From positions 1 to 64,000 of the forward strand of contig PKWL01000068.1 in NCBI GenBank assembly GCA_003133225.1: a DNA stretch of 64,000 nt, given 5' to 3'. The DNA is from Janthinobacterium sp. (lineage in GTDB: Bacteria; Pseudomonadota; Gammaproteobacteria; Burkholderiales; Burkholderiaceae_D). Within the stretch, counting starts at the first letter, position 1, and every line of letters starts with the position of its first letter. The notes below the pieces were generated by a model. The model was not told the origin of the DNA. It did no database searches and saw only the letters and a list, made by a program, of their open reading frames with translations. Position numbers and translations under genes: made by a program. Below are positions 38,988 through 51,207 of the stretch, one piece after another.

Positions 38988-40412
38988 ATGAATGAAACCA
39001 CAAGCAAGGCGCCGTCGGATGCACTGGTGCTGTTTGGCGTGACGGGCGACTTGGTCTATAAAAAGATTTTCCCGGCCCTGCATGCGCTGGTGAAGCGGGG
39101 CGTGCTTGACATCCCCATCGTCGGTGTTGCCTCTTCGATTTGGAGCTTGGCGCAACTTCGTCAACGGGCCAAAGACAGCATTAAAACCCATTCGCGGATC
39201 AAGGACGAGCTCGCCCTAGAGCATCTGCTGTCGCTGCTGCACTACGTCCACGGCAACTACAACGATCCGGCCACCTTCCAAAGCTTGAAGGCGACGCTAG
39301 GCAACGCCAAACATCCAGCCCATTATCTCGCCATTCCGCCCGCGCTCTTTGCGACCGTCATCCAAAGTCTAGGCGCGGCGCGCCTGGCCGACAAGGCGCG
39401 CGTCATCGTCGAAAAACCGTTCGGACGCGACCTCGCTTCCGCCCGCAAACTCAACCGAATTGCGCGCGCCGTGTTTCCGGAAGACGCGATCTTTCGCATC
39501 GATCATTTCCTGGCCAAGGAAGCGATCATGAACATCCTTTATTTCCGCTTCGCCAATACGTTCCTCGAGCCCATCTGGAACCGCAACTACGTGGCCAGCG
39601 TTCAAATCACTCTCGCCGAGGAATTCGGCGTCGAGGGTCGGGGCGCGTTCTACGAAACGGCCGGCTGCCTGCGCGACGTCATCGAAAACCATTTGTTTCA
39701 GATCGTGGCGCTGCTTGCCATGGAACCTCCAAGCTACCGCGGCTTTGGCGCCGTCCACGGCGAAACGGCGGATGTCTTTCGTGCCATGCGCCCGCTCAAA
39801 CCGGACGACGTCGTGCGCGGCCAGTACGCCGGCTACCGTAAGGAAGCGGGCGTGGCGAGCGATTCCGACGTTGAGACATTTTGCGCCGTGCGCCTCTTTA
39901 TCGACTCCTGGCGTTGGGGCGGGGTGCCATGGTATCTGCGCTCGGGCAAATGCCTGCCTGAGACGGCCGCCGAAGTAGTCGTCTCGCTCAAGCCGCCGCC
40001 GCAGCACCTGTTCGCCGACGCCGGGTCCGCGGCCAAGGCGTGCAACTACCTTCGTTTCCGCCTGTCTCCCAACTCTGCTGTCGCGCTCGCTGCGCGCGTG
40101 AAGCGGGGCGGCAAGGAGTTCGTCGGTGATCAGCATGAACTGTATCTGGTCGAGCAACGACCGGACGAGGAAGCGCCCTACGAGCGCCTGTTGGAAGACG
40201 CCATGGCCGGCAATGGCGCGCTCTTCATCCGCGAGGACGCGGTGGAGGCAGCTTGGGCCGCGGTCGATCCAATTTTGACCAATCATCACGGGGCGAGCCT
40301 CTACCAGCGCGGCAGCTGGGGGCCAAAGGAAGCGGCCGCCCTGATGGCTGGTGTCGGCCGCTGGTACAACCCAGAGCCGACCCCGATGGAAGTCGATGCC
40401 GGTTCGAACTAG
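38988..40412 (+). CDS. zwf: Glucose-6-phosphate 1-dehydrogenase
   Basis: The 474-residue enzyme oxidises G6P to 6-phosphogluconolactone with NAD(P)+. The coenzyme site is [30 protein letters not shown] follows, and the active-site signature reads [13 protein letters not shown], where most relatives have RIDHYLGKE. Thus two positions in the signature differ but the His and Lys remain. [15 protein letters not shown] and the C-terminal [14 protein letters not shown] are also typical. ATG 38988 has GGAG 9 bases upstream. It is followed after 15 bases by the phosphoketolase gene. No 6-phosphogluconolactonase is in the window; hydrolysis could be spontaneous or done by an enzyme encoded elsewhere. 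Confidence 0.93.
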   Translation: MNETTSKAPSDALVLFGVTGDLVYKKIFPALHALVKRGVLDIPIVGVASSIWSLAQLRQRAKDSIKTHSRIKDELALEHLLSLLHYVHGNYNDPATFQSLKATLGNAKHPAHYLAIPPALFATVIQSLGAARLADKARVIVEKPFGRDLASARKLNRIARAVFPEDAIFRIDHFLAKEAIMNILYFRFANTFLEPIWNRNYVASVQITLAEEFGVEGRGAFYETAGCLRDVIENHLFQIVALLAMEPPSYRGFGAVHGETADVFRAMRPLKPDDVVRGQYAGYRKEAGVASDSDVETFCAVRLFIDSWRWGGVPWYLRSGKCLPETAAEVVVSLKPPPQHLFADAGSAAKACNYLRFRLSPNSAVALAARVKRGGKEFVGDQHELYLVEQRPDEEAPYERLLEDAMAGNGALFIREDAVEAAWAAVDPILTNHHGASLYQRGSWGPKEAAALMAGVGRWYNPEPTPMEVDAGSN

Positions 40413-40427
40413 GCTCGGGGAGCCCAC

Positions 40428-42800
40428 ATGAGGCAAGCAAAGACGCTGTCACCGCCACTGCTGCTCAAGATGGATGCGTACTGGCGCGCCGCCAATTATC
40501 TGTCGACGGGCCAGATTTATCTGTGCGACAATCCCTTGCTCAAGCGCCCGCTAAGGCTCGCCGATGTCAAGCACATGTTGCTCGGGCACTGGGGTACGAC
40601 GCCTGGACAGAACTTCATTTACGTCCACTTGAACCGGATCATCAAGCAATACGACCTTGACATGATTTACGTCTGCGGTCCCGGACACGGCGCACCCGCC
40701 GTCGTGGGCAACACCTATCTCGAAGGCAGCTATAGCGAAATCTATCCGGATATCAGCCGCGATGAGGCAGGGCTAAAGAAGCTCTTTCTCCAGTTTTCCT
40801 TTCCTGGCGGGATTCCCAGTCACGCCTCGCCGGAGTGCCCGGGCTCGATCCATGAGGGCGGCGAACTGGGCTATTCGCTCAGCCATGCGTTCGGAGCCGT
40901 GTTTGACAATCCCGGCCTCGTCGTGGCCTGCGTCATCGGCGACGGCGAGGCCGAAACGGGCCCGCTCGCCACGGCCTGGCATTCCAATAAGTTGCTCGAT
41001 CCCGCCACGGATGGCGCCGTGCTGCCCATCTTGCATCTGAACGGCTTCAAGATCTCCAACCCGACGCTGCTAGCGCGCATCAGCCGCCAGGAACTCGAGC
41101 AGTTACTGCGCGGCTACGGCTGGACGCCCCTTTTCGTGGAAGGCCACGAAGCGGCCCCGATGCACGAGGCCATGGCGGCGGCACTCGACCAGGCGGTCTT
41201 GCAAATCCAACAAATTCAGCACAATGCCCGCGCCAAGGGCAGCGCTGCGCGGCCATTCTGGCCCATGATCGTCCTCATTTCGCCCAAGGGCTGGAGCGGG
41301 CCGAAATGGGTCGATGGGCGCCAGATCGAAGGCACCTTCCGCTCGCACCAAGTCCCCATTGCCGTATCGTCCACCACAGCGCCGGCCCACCTCGCCTTGT
41401 TGGAAGACTGGCTGCGCAGCTACCGGCCGCAGGAATTATTCGATGCGCAAGGCCGCCTGCAGGGGGAACTGGCCGATCTGGCGCCCAAGGGCAAGCGCCG
41501 CATGGGCGCCAATCCGCACGCCAACGGTGGCCTGCTGCTGCGCGAACTGCGCCTGCCCGATTTCCGCGCCTACGCGGCCGACGTGGCAGCGCCAGGGGCG
41601 CCCGGCATCGGCGATACGCATGTGCTGGGGCCCTTCTTGCGCGATGTCATCAAGCTAAATGACGCGCAGCGCAATTTTCGCGTATTTGGTCCCGACGAGA
41701 CTTTGTCAAATGGGATGGAGGCCTTGTTTGAAGCGACAGCGCGCCAGTGGGATGGCGCGCTCGTGCCGGGTGACGAATTTCTCGCCCCCAGCGGGCGCGT
41801 CATGGAAATGCTAAGCGAGCACCAATGCGAGGGCTGGCTGGAAGGCTATCTGCTGACCGGGCGCCACGGCTTGTTCAATTGTTACGAAGCCTTCATCCAC
41901 ATCATCGATTCCATGTTCAACCAGCACGCTAAATGGCTCAAGGTTTCCTCCCGGCTGCCGTGGCGGCGCAAGATCGCCTCCCTCAACCTTCTCTTAGCCT
42001 CCCATGTCTGGCGTCAGGATCACAACGGTTTCTCGCACCAGGATCCGGGCTTCATCGACCATGTCGTCAACAAGAAGGCCGAGGTGGTGCGGGTGTACCT
42101 GCCGCCCGACGCCAATTGCCTGCTCTCGGTGATCGACCATTGCCTGCGCAGCCGCCATTACATCAATGTCGTCATCGCCGGCAAGCATCCGGCGCCGCAA
42201 TGGCTGACCATGGATGCCGCCGTCTTGCACTGCGCCAAGGGCATCGGCATCTGGCAGTGGGCCAGCAACGACCAAGGCGGGCCCGACCTTGTCATGGCTT
42301 GTTGCGGCGATGTGCCCACGCTAGAGTCGCTAGCCGCCGTCTCCATTTTGCGCGCCCATCTGCCCGACCTTAAAATCCGCCTGATTAATGTAGTTGACCT
42401 GATGCGGCTGCAGCCGCAAATTGAACATCCGCACGGCTTGGACGATGTCGAGTTCGGTGAACTCTTTACTCTGGACAAACCCATCATCTTCGCCTTTCAT
42501 GGCTACCCCTGGTTGATCCACCGCCTCACCTACCGCCGCGCCAACCATCACCATATTCACGTACGCGGCTACAAGGAAGAGGGCACGGTCACGACGCCGT
42601 TCGACATGACCGTGCTAAACGACCTAGACCGTTTCCATCTCGTGATGGATGCCATCGACCGCTTGCCGCAAGCCGGCGCCAAGGGTGCCTATCTGAAACA
42701 GCAGCTAAAGGACAAACTTATCGCACATAAACAATACATCGGCCAGCATGGCCAGGATATGCCGGAAATTCGCAACTGGAAATGGAGCCACAACTCATGA
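40428..42800 (+). CDS. xfp: Xylulose-5-phosphate/fructose-6-phosphate phosphoketolase
   Basis: The 790-residue ThDP enzyme cleaves Xu5P to glyceraldehyde 3-phosphate and acetyl phosphate, and in many members also F6P to erythrose 4-phosphate and acetyl phosphate. Signatures are [40 protein letters not shown] and the ThDP motif [20 protein letters not shown]. The C-terminal part has [20 protein letters not shown]. Length is normal. It overlaps the aldolase gene by ATGA. The acetyl phosphate made here can be used directly by the acetate kinase at 51200 without a phosphotransacetylase, and none is found in the window. Confidence 0.95.
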   Translation: MRQAKTLSPPLLLKMDAYWRAANYLSTGQIYLCDNPLLKRPLRLADVKHMLLGHWGTTPGQNFIYVHLNRIIKQYDLDMIYVCGPGHGAPAVVGNTYLEGSYSEIYPDISRDEAGLKKLFLQFSFPGGIPSHASPECPGSIHEGGELGYSLSHAFGAVFDNPGLVVACVIGDGEAETGPLATAWHSNKLLDPATDGAVLPILHLNGFKISNPTLLARISRQELEQLLRGYGWTPLFVEGHEAAPMHEAMAAALDQAVLQIQQIQHNARAKGSAARPFWPMIVLISPKGWSGPKWVDGRQIEGTFRSHQVPIAVSSTTAPAHLALLEDWLRSYRPQELFDAQGRLQGELADLAPKGKRRMGANPHANGGLLLRELRLPDFRAYAADVAAPGAPGIGDTHVLGPFLRDVIKLNDAQRNFRVFGPDETLSNGMEALFEATARQWDGALVPGDEFLAPSGRVMEMLSEHQCEGWLEGYLLTGRHGLFNCYEAFIHIIDSMFNQHAKWLKVSSRLPWRRKIASLNLLLASHVWRQDHNGFSHQDPGFIDHVVNKKAEVVRVYLPPDANCLLSVIDHCLRSRHYINVVIAGKHPAPQWLTMDAAVLHCAKGIGIWQWASNDQGGPDLVMACCGDVPTLESLAAVSILRAHLPDLKIRLINVVDLMRLQPQIEHPHGLDDVEFGELFTLDKPIIFAFHGYPWLIHRLTYRRANHHHIHVRGYKEEGTVTTPFDMTVLNDLDRFHLVMDAIDRLPQAGAKGAYLKQQLKDKLIAHKQYIGQHGQDMPEIRNWKWSHNS

Positions 42801-43831
42801 ATACGCAAAAGTTGATCGAGACGGCCGCGGCGCTGTTCGCTAACGACAAAGGCTTGCTGGCGATAGATGAAAGTATTCCCACCTGCAACAAACGGTTTGC
42901 CCAGTTTGGTATCGCCCAAACCGAGGAGGCGCGCCGCGACTACCGCGAATTGATTGTGACGACGCCCGGACTAGGTGAATCCATTAGCGGCGCCATCCTG
43001 TCTGACGAGACGATCCATCAATATCTGACCAATGGCACGCCCTTCGTGAAGGCGATGCAAGATGCGGGAATCATTTCCGGCATCAAGGTTGACGGCGGTG
43101 CGAAAGACATGGCCGGCCATACGGCAGAGAAAATCACGGAAGGCTTAGACGGATTGCGCGAACGCCTGGCAGCCTATGGTCAAATAGGCGCCCGTTTCGC
43201 CAAGTGGCGTGCCGTGATCGCCATCGGCGATGGCATTCCCAGCCGCAGTTGCATCGAGGCCAACGCGCACGCGCTGGCGCGCTACGCCGCCCTGTGCCAG
43301 GAAGCCGGCTTGGTCCCTGTCGTGGAGCCGGAGGTGTTGATGGATGGCGCCCATACCTTGGCGCGCTGCTTCGAAGTCACCGAGGATGTCTTGCGCACGG
43401 TTTTCGCCCAGCTTTACCGGCACCAAGTGCTGTTGGAGGGCATGGTTTTAAAGCCCAACATGGTCCTGCCCGGATTGACCTGCCCCCAGCAAGAGATGGA
43501 GGATGTCGTCGCCGACGCCACCGTCAAGTGCCTGCTGCGCGCCGTCCCCGGCGCCGTCCCCGGTATTGCGTTTTTGTCGGGCGGGCAAGCCCCGGAACTG
43601 GCTTCGGCCCGTTTGAATGCCATGAACGCGAGATTCAAGTCGCGCGTGCCGTGGGCCTTGGCATTTTCCTTCGCCCGCGCCATCCAGCAACCAGCCTTGC
43701 AGATTTGGCGCGGCGAGCCGGCCAACGTGGCGGCCGCGCAAAAGGCTCTGTATCACCGCGCCCGCTGCAACTTTGCTGCGCGCCGTGGCGAATATGTATT
43801 GACCTCCGACGCGCCCGCGGTCCCGCTCTAA
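42797..43831 (+). CDS. Class I fructose-bisphosphate aldolase
   Basis: The 344-residue Schiff-base aldolase is of the eukaryote-like class I type. It has [65 protein letters not shown] and the Schiff-base Lys219 in [35 protein letters not shown] follows. ATG 42797 lies inside the phosphoketolase stop (ATGA), which is better supported than ATG 42782. It would split F1,6BP (or sedoheptulose bisphosphate) or run in the synthetic direction. No phosphofructokinase or fructose bisphosphatase is in the window, so its direction here is open. Confidence 0.92.
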   Translation: MNTQKLIETAAALFANDKGLLAIDESIPTCNKRFAQFGIAQTEEARRDYRELIVTTPGLGESISGAILSDETIHQYLTNGTPFVKAMQDAGIISGIKVDGGAKDMAGHTAEKITEGLDGLRERLAAYGQIGARFAKWRAVIAIGDGIPSRSCIEANAHALARYAALCQEAGLVPVVEPEVLMDGAHTLARCFEVTEDVLRTVFAQLYRHQVLLEGMVLKPNMVLPGLTCPQQEMEDVVADATVKCLLRAVPGAVPGIAFLSGGQAPELASARLNAMNARFKSRVPWALAFSFARAIQQPALQIWRGEPANVAAAQKALYHRARCNFAARRGEYVLTSDAPAVPL

Positions 43832-43858
43832 AAAGACACCGCGCCTAGGGTATTGAAT

Positions 43859-43889
43859 TTGCGCAATAAAACTTAAATGCTATTATAAT
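43859..43889 (+). promoter_or_regulatory. Candidate sigma-70 promoter for the N-ATPase operon
   Basis: A perfect TATAAT (43884-43889) lies in an AT-rich island between the aldolase gene and atpD, with TTGCGC (43859-43864) 19 bases before it. Transcription from here would give a leader of about 105 bases to the atpD start at 44003. This suggests the ATPase operon has its own promoter despite the tight packing of the island. Confidence 0.5.
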
Positions 43890-43993
43890 AAACTGGATTA
43901 TTTTGCCATTGCGACGCTTTAAATGGGGCGCCGCTGCCAAGGACCAGCTAGCGCCAAAGAGATAGGGCGCCGGCACCCGCGGCGGCTTCCTGA

Positions 43994-45915
<1,922 letters not shown>

Positions 45916-45923
<8 letters not shown>

Positions 45924-46251
45924 CGAATCAGAAAAAAACATGCAAAAAGAGCCGGACTTCGCGCGCCAGGTCGGCCTGAAGGCGGAGCGCAAGCTCTTGG
46001 CGCGGCGCAACCCCACGCCGGGCGTCTGGTTCGGCCTTGGCATGATGGGGCTGATCGGCTGGTCGGTCGCGGTGCCAACCCTGCTTGGCACCGCGCTCGG
46101 CCTGTGGCTCGACCAGCATTATGCAAGCCGCCATTCATGGACGCTGGCCCTGTTGGTGGCAGGGCTCGCGCTCGGTTGTTTTAACGCCTGGCATTGGGTT
46201 GTCAAGGAAGACAACGCCATGCATGAGAGAGGGCAGAAAAAGGATGAATGA
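45916..46251 (+). CDS. atpQ: N-ATPase accessory protein AtpQ (AtpI-like)
   Basis: The 111-residue protein has an N-terminal charged segment with several Arg/Lys (FARQVGLKAERKLLARRN). Two membrane helices follow (about 37-62, GVWFGLGMMGLIGWSVAVP, and about 75-95, SWTLALLVAGLALGCFNAW). This is the pattern of the AtpI-like second accessory gene of N-ATPase operons, thought to help assembly of the c-ring. The position after atpC and before atpR fixes the assignment more firmly than the sequence alone. It overlaps both neighbours by 8 bases. Confidence 0.85.
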
Positions 46252-46558
46252 AACGCTCATTTTAGCGTTGGCGGGCATTGCCGGAAGCGCGCTTGGCGCC
46301 TTTTTCTTTGTTGGTCTATGGTGGACGGTGCGTCAAGCCATGGCGTCGAGACAGCCGGCGCTGTGGTGCTTTTGCGCCTTAGTGCTGCGCATGAGCGTGG
46401 CCTTGGCCGGATTTTATGTCGTTGCGGGCGGCGCTTGGCAACGCCTTGTGGCATGTCTTTGCGGATTTCTCATCGCGCGCAGCGTCGTGCTAAGGCTGAC
46501 GCGGCCTGATCGCGAAAATCGAACCCAAGCGGTTGTGGAGGCCAGCCGTGCGCCTTAG
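46244..46558 (+). CDS. atpR: N-ATPase accessory membrane protein AtpR
   Basis: The 104-residue hydrophobic protein has three predicted membrane helices (MNETLILALAGIAGSALGAFF; LVLRMSVALAGFYVVAGG; LVACLCGFLIARSVVLRL). AtpR is found only in N-ATPase operons. It is proposed to interact with the c subunit through conserved Arg residues inside the membrane, and Arg49 in CALVLRMSVAL and Arg80 in LIARSVVLR are candidates here. ATG 46244 lies in the atpQ stop region, and the frame upstream is noise. Its stop overlaps atpB by 11 bases. Confidence 0.85.
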   Translation: MNETLILALAGIAGSALGAFFFVGLWWTVRQAMASRQPALWCFCALVLRMSVALAGFYVVAGGAWQRLVACLCGFLIARSVVLRLTRPDRENRTQAVVEASRAP

Positions 46559-47243
46559 CCCCGACGAGATGATCTTCTGGCAATACAGTGTTTTCAAGCT
46601 GAATGGCACCATTGTATTTACGTGGGCCTTGATGTTGGTGCTGACGGTCGGCGCCAAACTCGTCTCCCGCAACCTGGCAACGGGCTGGGAGCGCTCGCGC
46701 TGGCAACACGTCTTGGAGATCGTCGTTAGCGCCATCGAGAACCAAATCGAGGAGGTCGGACTACACGACCCGCGCACCTACCTCGGGTTTTTGGGCACCT
46801 TATTTCTATTCGTTGCCACGGCCAGTCTGGGCACGATCATTCCCGGCTACGAGCCGCCCACAGGCTCACTCTCAACTACGGCGGCACTCGCTTTGTGCGT
46901 GTTTGTTGCCGTGCCCTTGTTTGGCATCAAGGACCAAGGCGTGAAGGGCTATCTCCTGTCCTACATGGAGCCGACCATCATCATGCTGCCGTTTAACGTC
47001 ATCAGTGAAATGTCGCGCACGCTGGCACTGGCAATCCGCCTGTTTGGCAATATGATGAGTGGCGCCATGATCATTGGCATCTTGCTGACCATCACGCCCT
47101 TCATTTTTCCGGTCGCCATGACCGTGCTCGGCCTACTGACGGGCATGGTGCAAGCTTACATCTTCTTCATTTTGGCTGCCGTCTACATCGCCGCCGCCAC
47201 CCGCGTACAAGAGCCCAGACTGGCGCTCTTGTCCAAGACTTAA
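46548..47243 (+). CDS. atpB: N-ATPase subunit a
   Basis: The 231-residue subunit a forms the ion half-channels. The essential arginine is Arg164 in TLALAIRLFGNMMSG. QPEY-type ends of ordinary subunit a are missing, and the C-terminus reads FFILAAVYIAAATRVQEP. The start is GTG 46548 because GGAGG lies 6 bases before it. This gives VRLSPDEMIFWQYSVFKLN, typical of the N-type clade. Five or so helices are predicted. It would work with the c-ring at 47267 and subunit b at 47546. Confidence 0.92.
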   Translation: MRLSPDEMIFWQYSVFKLNGTIVFTWALMLVLTVGAKLVSRNLATGWERSRWQHVLEIVVSAIENQIEEVGLHDPRTYLGFLGTLFLFVATASLGTIIPGYEPPTGSLSTTAALALCVFVAVPLFGIKDQGVKGYLLSYMEPTIIMLPFNVISEMSRTLALAIRLFGNMMSGAMIIGILLTITPFIFPVAMTVLGLLTGMVQAYIFFILAAVYIAAATRVQEPRLALLSKT

Positions 47244-47266
47244 AACACCGCCACCAAGGACCTATC

Positions 47267-47542
47267 ATGGATAGCATGACTATTATCGCGGTCGCATCAA
47301 TTGTCATGGCCGGCATCACGACCGGTTTTGGCACGATGGGACCGGCCTTAGCCGAGGGGCGGGCCGTTGCAACGGCGCTCAATGCGCTGGCGCAGCAGCC
47401 CGACGCGGCCGCCACCATCACCCGCACCTTGTTTGTCGGCTTAGCCATGATCGAGTCGATGGCGATCTACTGTTTCGTGGTCTCGATGATCCTCATTTTC
47501 GCCAACCCGTTCTGGAACCATGTCATCGCGGCCGGAAAGTAG
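47267..47542 (+). CDS. atpE: N-ATPase subunit c (rotor ring)
   Basis: The 91-residue hairpin has helix 1 (about 5-38), a polar loop (QQPDAA) and helix 2 (about 50-80). Helix 1 carries Glu30 (MGPALAEGRAV) where Na+-binding c subunits have Gln or Glu. Helix 2 carries Glu63-Ser64-Met65-Ala66-Ile67-Tyr68 (LAMIESMAIYCFVV). Glu30, Glu63, Ser64 and Tyr68 correspond to the Na+ ligand set known from Ilyobacter and proposed for N-ATPases. Met65 takes the place of the usual Thr. Coupling to Na+ is thus plausible but not certain. The helix-1 GxGxG-like packing (GITTGFGTMGP) is reduced. Confidence 0.93.
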   Translation: MDSMTIIAVASIVMAGITTGFGTMGPALAEGRAVATALNALAQQPDAAATITRTLFVGLAMIESMAIYCFVVSMILIFANPFWNHVIAAGK

Positions 47543-47545
47543 AAG

Positions 47546-48403
47546 ATGCTGATCGATTGGTTCACCGTCGGCGCGCAAACGCTCAACTTTCTCATCCTGG
47601 TGTGGCTAATGAAGCGCTTTCTTTATCAGCCCATCCTGGCGGCCATCGACGCCCGCGAGACGCGCATCGCGGCCGAACTGGCGCACGCCAGCGCACAAAA
47701 GGCCGCCGCCATCAAGGCCCGCGACGAGTGGCAGGGCAAGAACGAACAGTTCGACCTGCAGCGCGATGCCCTCTTGCGCCTAGCATCGGAGCAGGCCGCC
47801 GCCGAACGTGCGCGTCTCTTCGACGAAGCGCATCAGGCCGCCGCCGCTTGGCGCGCCAAAAGCCAGGCAGCGCTGCGACGCGAGCAACAGAACCTCAACG
47901 ACGAAGTCACCCGCAGGACCCGGGACGAGGTGTTTGCCATCGCCCGCCAGATGCTGACCGATCTCGCGGGGCAGACCTTGGAAGAGTGCATAGTCGAGCT
48001 GTTCAAGCGCCGGCTGCGGGACCTCGATGGCGCGGCCAAGGACCGTCTCGGCGCGGCCTTGCAGTCGGCGCCGGCACTCGTGTGCTGCGCCTTCGAGCTC
48101 ATGCCCTTGCAGCGCGACGCGCTCCAGCGCGCGCTGAATGATACTTTCTCGGCCGCTATCCGGGTCCGTTTCGCCGCGGCGCCGGAGCTCATTTGTGGCA
48201 TCGAACTGAGCGTTGGCGGGATCAAGCTCGCTTGGAGCATCGCCCATTATCTAGCCTCGCTGGAAAAAAGCGTCAGCGAGCTGCTCCAACAACAAGGCCG
48301 GCAAGGCGAACCCGAAAGTGCGGCCCAAGCCAAAGGCGCGCCCGCACCCACGCCCGAGCCATCCCCAAAGTTGGGCGCCGGCGTTATCGATCGGATCCCA
48401 TGA
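47546..48403 (+). CDS. atpF: N-ATPase subunit b with delta-like C-terminal region
   Basis: The 285-residue protein is much longer than ordinary b (about 156). It starts with one membrane helix ([22 protein letters not shown]), continues as a long charged coiled coil (about 40-150), then has a compact domain (about 165-245). That domain contains [14 protein letters not shown] and [19 protein letters not shown], which resembles the C-terminal part of the delta subunit. N-type operons lack a delta gene, and long b subunits of this kind are known from them, so fusion of stator functions is likely. The last 35 residues are Pro/Ala-rich. The stop overlaps atpA (ATGA). Confidence 0.9.
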   Translation: MLIDWFTVGAQTLNFLILVWLMKRFLYQPILAAIDARETRIAAELAHASAQKAAAIKARDEWQGKNEQFDLQRDALLRLASEQAAAERARLFDEAHQAAAAWRAKSQAALRREQQNLNDEVTRRTRDEVFAIARQMLTDLAGQTLEECIVELFKRRLRDLDGAAKDRLGAALQSAPALVCCAFELMPLQRDALQRALNDTFSAAIRVRFAAAPELICGIELSVGGIKLAWSIAHYLASLEKSVSELLQQQGRQGEPESAAQAKGAPAPTPEPSPKLGAGVIDRIP

Positions 48404-49989
48404 CGCCGCCGGCCCACCCTTTATACGAGGCCTTCGAGTGCGCATTCGCCACCTTGAACCAGGCACGCGACGGCTTCGCGGCGCAGTTATCGGCGCGCGA
48501 AGTGGGCACGATCACCAGCGTCGCCACCGGCATCGCCCGGGTTTCCGGCCTTCCCGGCGTGGGTTTTGACGAACTGATCCAATTTCCCGGAGAGGTGTTC
48601 GGCATCGCATTTAACCTCGACGAGGATGAGATCGGTGTCGTGCTGCTGGGCGACTATTGGCATTTGCACGCAGGCGACGAAGTCGAGCGCACGGGGCGGG
48701 TCATGGACGTGGCCGTGGGCCCCGGCTTGCTGGGACGCGTGATCGACCCCCTCGGTCGGCCTCTCGACGGCAATGGGCCCCTGGCCTCGTGCGCGCGCTT
48801 GCCCATCGAGCGCCCGGCGCCGCACATCATGGATCGGGCCCCGGTCACGGTTCCGCTTCAGACCGGCCTCAAAGTCGTCGATGCCCTCATCCCCATCGGA
48901 CGCGGCCAGCGCGAATTGATTTTGGGTGACCGGGGAACGGGCAAAACCGCCATTGCCATCGATACCATCTTGAACCAGCGCGGCCAAGATGTGGTGTGCG
49001 TTTATTGCGCCATTGGCCAGCGTGCTTCGGCGGTGGCGCAGGTCGTGGCCACCTTGCGCGAGAAGGGCGCAATGGAGTATACCGTCGTCGTCGTCTCCGA
49101 GGGCAACGACGCGCCGGGCCTAGCCTACATCGCTCCTTACGCCGCGACCAGCATGGCCGAGTATTTTATGGAAAGCGGGCGCGACGTGTTGATCGTCTAT
49201 GACGACCTGACGCTGCACGCGCGCGCGTATCGCGAGTTATCGCTTCTGCTGCGCCGTCCGCCGGGACGGGAAGCGTTCCCCGGCGACATTTTTTACATTC
49301 ATTCGCGCTTGCTCGAACGCGCCACCCATTTGCGCGAGGAGCAAGGCGGTGGCTCGCTCACGGCCTTGCCCATCATCGAGACGGAAGCGCAGGACATTTC
49401 CGCCTACATTCCGACCAACTTGATTTCCATCACGGATGGCCAAATCTACCTCTCGCCATCGCTCTTCGAATTGGGCGTGCTGCCCGCCGTCGATGTCGGC
49501 AAATCCGTCTCGCGCGTGGGCGGCAAGGCGCAACGCGCGGCCTACCGCGCCGTGGCCGGCGACCTTAAACTGGCCTATGCTCAGTTCGAAGAACTAGAAA
49601 CCTTTGCCCGCTTTGGCGCCCGTCTCGATGAAAATACACGCAATATCATCGAGCACGGGCGCCGGATCCGATTTTGCCTGCAACAGCCAGCATTCGCACC
49701 GGTGCCCGTCGCCGCGCAAATCACGGTGCTGCTGGCGCTCACGGCGGCACTCTTTGACGGCGTTGCGCTCGATCAGATGCAAGACGCCGAGCACGCCGTG
49801 CGCACGGCAGCGGCGGCCATTCCGGATGCCGTGCGCACGCGCTTCGAGTTGGACCAAAAACTGAGCGACGACGACCGCGCAACGGTCATTCAAATCGCCG
49901 CACAGGCGCTATTCGCGTATCAAGCCGGGGCCAGGCCCGAGCCGCTGGCGGCAGCGCCAAGCCAATTTGAGGCGCCCGGAACGCCATGA
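48400..49989 (+). CDS. atpA: N-ATPase alpha subunit
   Basis: The 529-residue non-catalytic subunit has the N-terminal barrel ([20 protein letters not shown]), P-loop [19 protein letters not shown] with Lys182, [19 protein letters not shown] and [41 protein letters not shown] carries the arginine-finger region downstream ([10 protein letters not shown]). ATG 48400 is inside the atpF stop and gives the expected start; the long upstream frame is a shadow of atpF. Its stop overlaps atpG (ATGA). Confidence 0.94.
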   Translation: MTPPAHPLYEAFECAFATLNQARDGFAAQLSAREVGTITSVATGIARVSGLPGVGFDELIQFPGEVFGIAFNLDEDEIGVVLLGDYWHLHAGDEVERTGRVMDVAVGPGLLGRVIDPLGRPLDGNGPLASCARLPIERPAPHIMDRAPVTVPLQTGLKVVDALIPIGRGQRELILGDRGTGKTAIAIDTILNQRGQDVVCVYCAIGQRASAVAQVVATLREKGAMEYTVVVVSEGNDAPGLAYIAPYAATSMAEYFMESGRDVLIVYDDLTLHARAYRELSLLLRRPPGREAFPGDIFYIHSRLLERATHLREEQGGGSLTALPIIETEAQDISAYIPTNLISITDGQIYLSPSLFELGVLPAVDVGKSVSRVGGKAQRAAYRAVAGDLKLAYAQFEELETFARFGARLDENTRNIIEHGRRIRFCLQQPAFAPVPVAAQITVLLALTAALFDGVALDQMQDAEHAVRTAAAAIPDAVRTRFELDQKLSDDDRATVIQIAAQALFAYQAGARPEPLAAAPSQFEAPGTP

Positions 49990-50879
49990 GCGACGTCCAC
50001 AGCCTGCGCCGAAAAATCGGCAGCGCCGAAGATCTCCATTCCGTGGTGCGCACGATGAAGGCGATGGCCGCCTCTTGCATCGGACAATACGAGAGCGCCG
50101 TGCGCTCCCTCGATGCTTATGACCGGACGGTGCAATTAGGCTTGGTCGCGTCGTTGCGCCAAAATCGCGCACTTGGCATCGAGCCCGACGCCCGCGGCCA
50201 GAAGGTCGCTGCGACGGGCGCGATCGTGTTCGGCTCCGACCAGGGGCTCGTGGGCCAATTTAATGACGTCATGGCCGCGTTCGCCGTCGATGCGCTAGCT
50301 CAGCTGCCCGGTGAAAAGGCGATCTGGGCCGTCGGCGAGCGCATCGGCTCGCGCCTGGCGGAAAGCGGCCTTATTTTTGGGAAAAGCTTCGCTTTGCCCA
50401 ATTCCATTAACGCCATCACGCAGTTCGTGGCAGAGATCTTAATTGAAGTCGAAACGCAGCGAGCGAAGGGCGAAATCGGGCCGGTTTTTTTGTTTCATCA
50501 GCGCCCCAAGGAAGGCGCGATTTACGCCCCCGTGTGTCAGCGCTTGCTGCCCTTAGATCAAGTCTGGCAACGCGATCTGGCCAGCACGCCCTGGCCCACT
50601 GGAAATTTGCCCGAAGTCATGAATGACAAGGAGCAAACGCTGCTCGCGTTGGTACGCGAATATCTGTTTGTCTCGCTGTTTAGGGCATGCGCTGAGTCCC
50701 TGGCCAGCGAAAACGCGAGCCGCCTGGCGGCCATGCAACGCGCCGAAAAAAACATCAACGAACTGTTAGACGATCTGAAGCGGACGTTCCACCGTCTGCG
50801 CCAAGGTAATATCGATGAGGAATTATTCGATGTCATCTCCGGCTTCGCAGCGCTGAGCGAAGCACCCTTCGGCTCTTGA
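49986..50879 (+). CDS. atpG: N-ATPase gamma subunit
   Basis: The 297-residue rotor shaft has the N-terminal coiled-coil helix ([29 protein letters not shown]), a Rossmann-like middle part with [21 protein letters not shown], and the C-terminal helix. That helix is [30 protein letters not shown], the usual ENxxRxxAMxxAxxN signature. It is the last gene of the operon and is followed by a hairpin with a T-run. The order atpD-C-Q-R-B-E-F-A-G is exactly that of N-ATPase operons, which occur in addition to the housekeeping F-ATPase. Confidence 0.92.
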   Translation: MSDVHSLRRKIGSAEDLHSVVRTMKAMAASCIGQYESAVRSLDAYDRTVQLGLVASLRQNRALGIEPDARGQKVAATGAIVFGSDQGLVGQFNDVMAAFAVDALAQLPGEKAIWAVGERIGSRLAESGLIFGKSFALPNSINAITQFVAEILIEVETQRAKGEIGPVFLFHQRPKEGAIYAPVCQRLLPLDQVWQRDLASTPWPTGNLPEVMNDKEQTLLALVREYLFVSLFRACAESLASENASRLAAMQRAEKNINELLDDLKRTFHRLRQGNIDEELFDVISGFAALSEAPFGS

Positions 50880-50887
50880 ACCTTGCC

Positions 50888-50916
50888 GCTGGCCGCAAAT
50901 GGCAAGGCCAGCTTTT
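50888..50916 (+). terminator. Candidate intrinsic terminator after atpG
   Basis: GCTGGCC (50888-50894) pairs with GGCCAGC (50906-50912), followed by TTTT, 8 bases past the atpG stop. An alternative pairing CCTTGCC/GGCAAGG overlaps it. It would separate the ATPase operon from ackA-ppk2. Confidence 0.5.
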
Positions 50917-50991
50917 GCCGCCGGGTAACTTCCAGTTTAAACGGTGTAGTATAGATCGCAAGGTCACTACATTGAAAAGGGGGGTAGGCAG

Positions 50992-51207
50992 ATGAATGAA
51001 GCAACTGCGTCACTCCAAACCGGCATCGACGGCGAAGGTGCGCTCACAGGGGGGCCGAACGCCGCGGCGGCCTCGCCCATGTATCGGGCGCACCTGCTGA
51101 CGATCGTCGCTTCCCATCGCCAACGCCCCTGGGCGTCTAGCGCCGGCCCGTGGGCGCAGGTCGATCCTGGCAAGCCGCGCACAGCGGCGCTGCCGATTCA
51201 TGCATAG
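50992..51207 (+). CDS. Small ORF coupled to ackA
   Basis: This 71-residue frame begins MNEATASLQTGIDGEGALTG and has GGGGGGTAGGCAG directly before it, while the ackA ATG has no visible ribosome binding site. It ends 8 bases inside ackA, so its translation could feed ribosomes to ackA. No family is recognised. The middle part (MYRAHLLTIVASHRQRPW) is basic. It may be only a leader, or chance. It fills most of the 320-base gap after atpG. Confidence 0.35.
   Translation: MNEATASLQTGIDGEGALTGGPNAAAASPMYRAHLLTIVASHRQRPWASSAGPWAQVDPGKPRTAALPIHA

Noticed and set aside
39369-40436. 355-codon open frame antisense to zwf
   Set aside because: The plus strand encodes an unambiguous G6P dehydrogenase, and the antisense reading has no recognisable domain.
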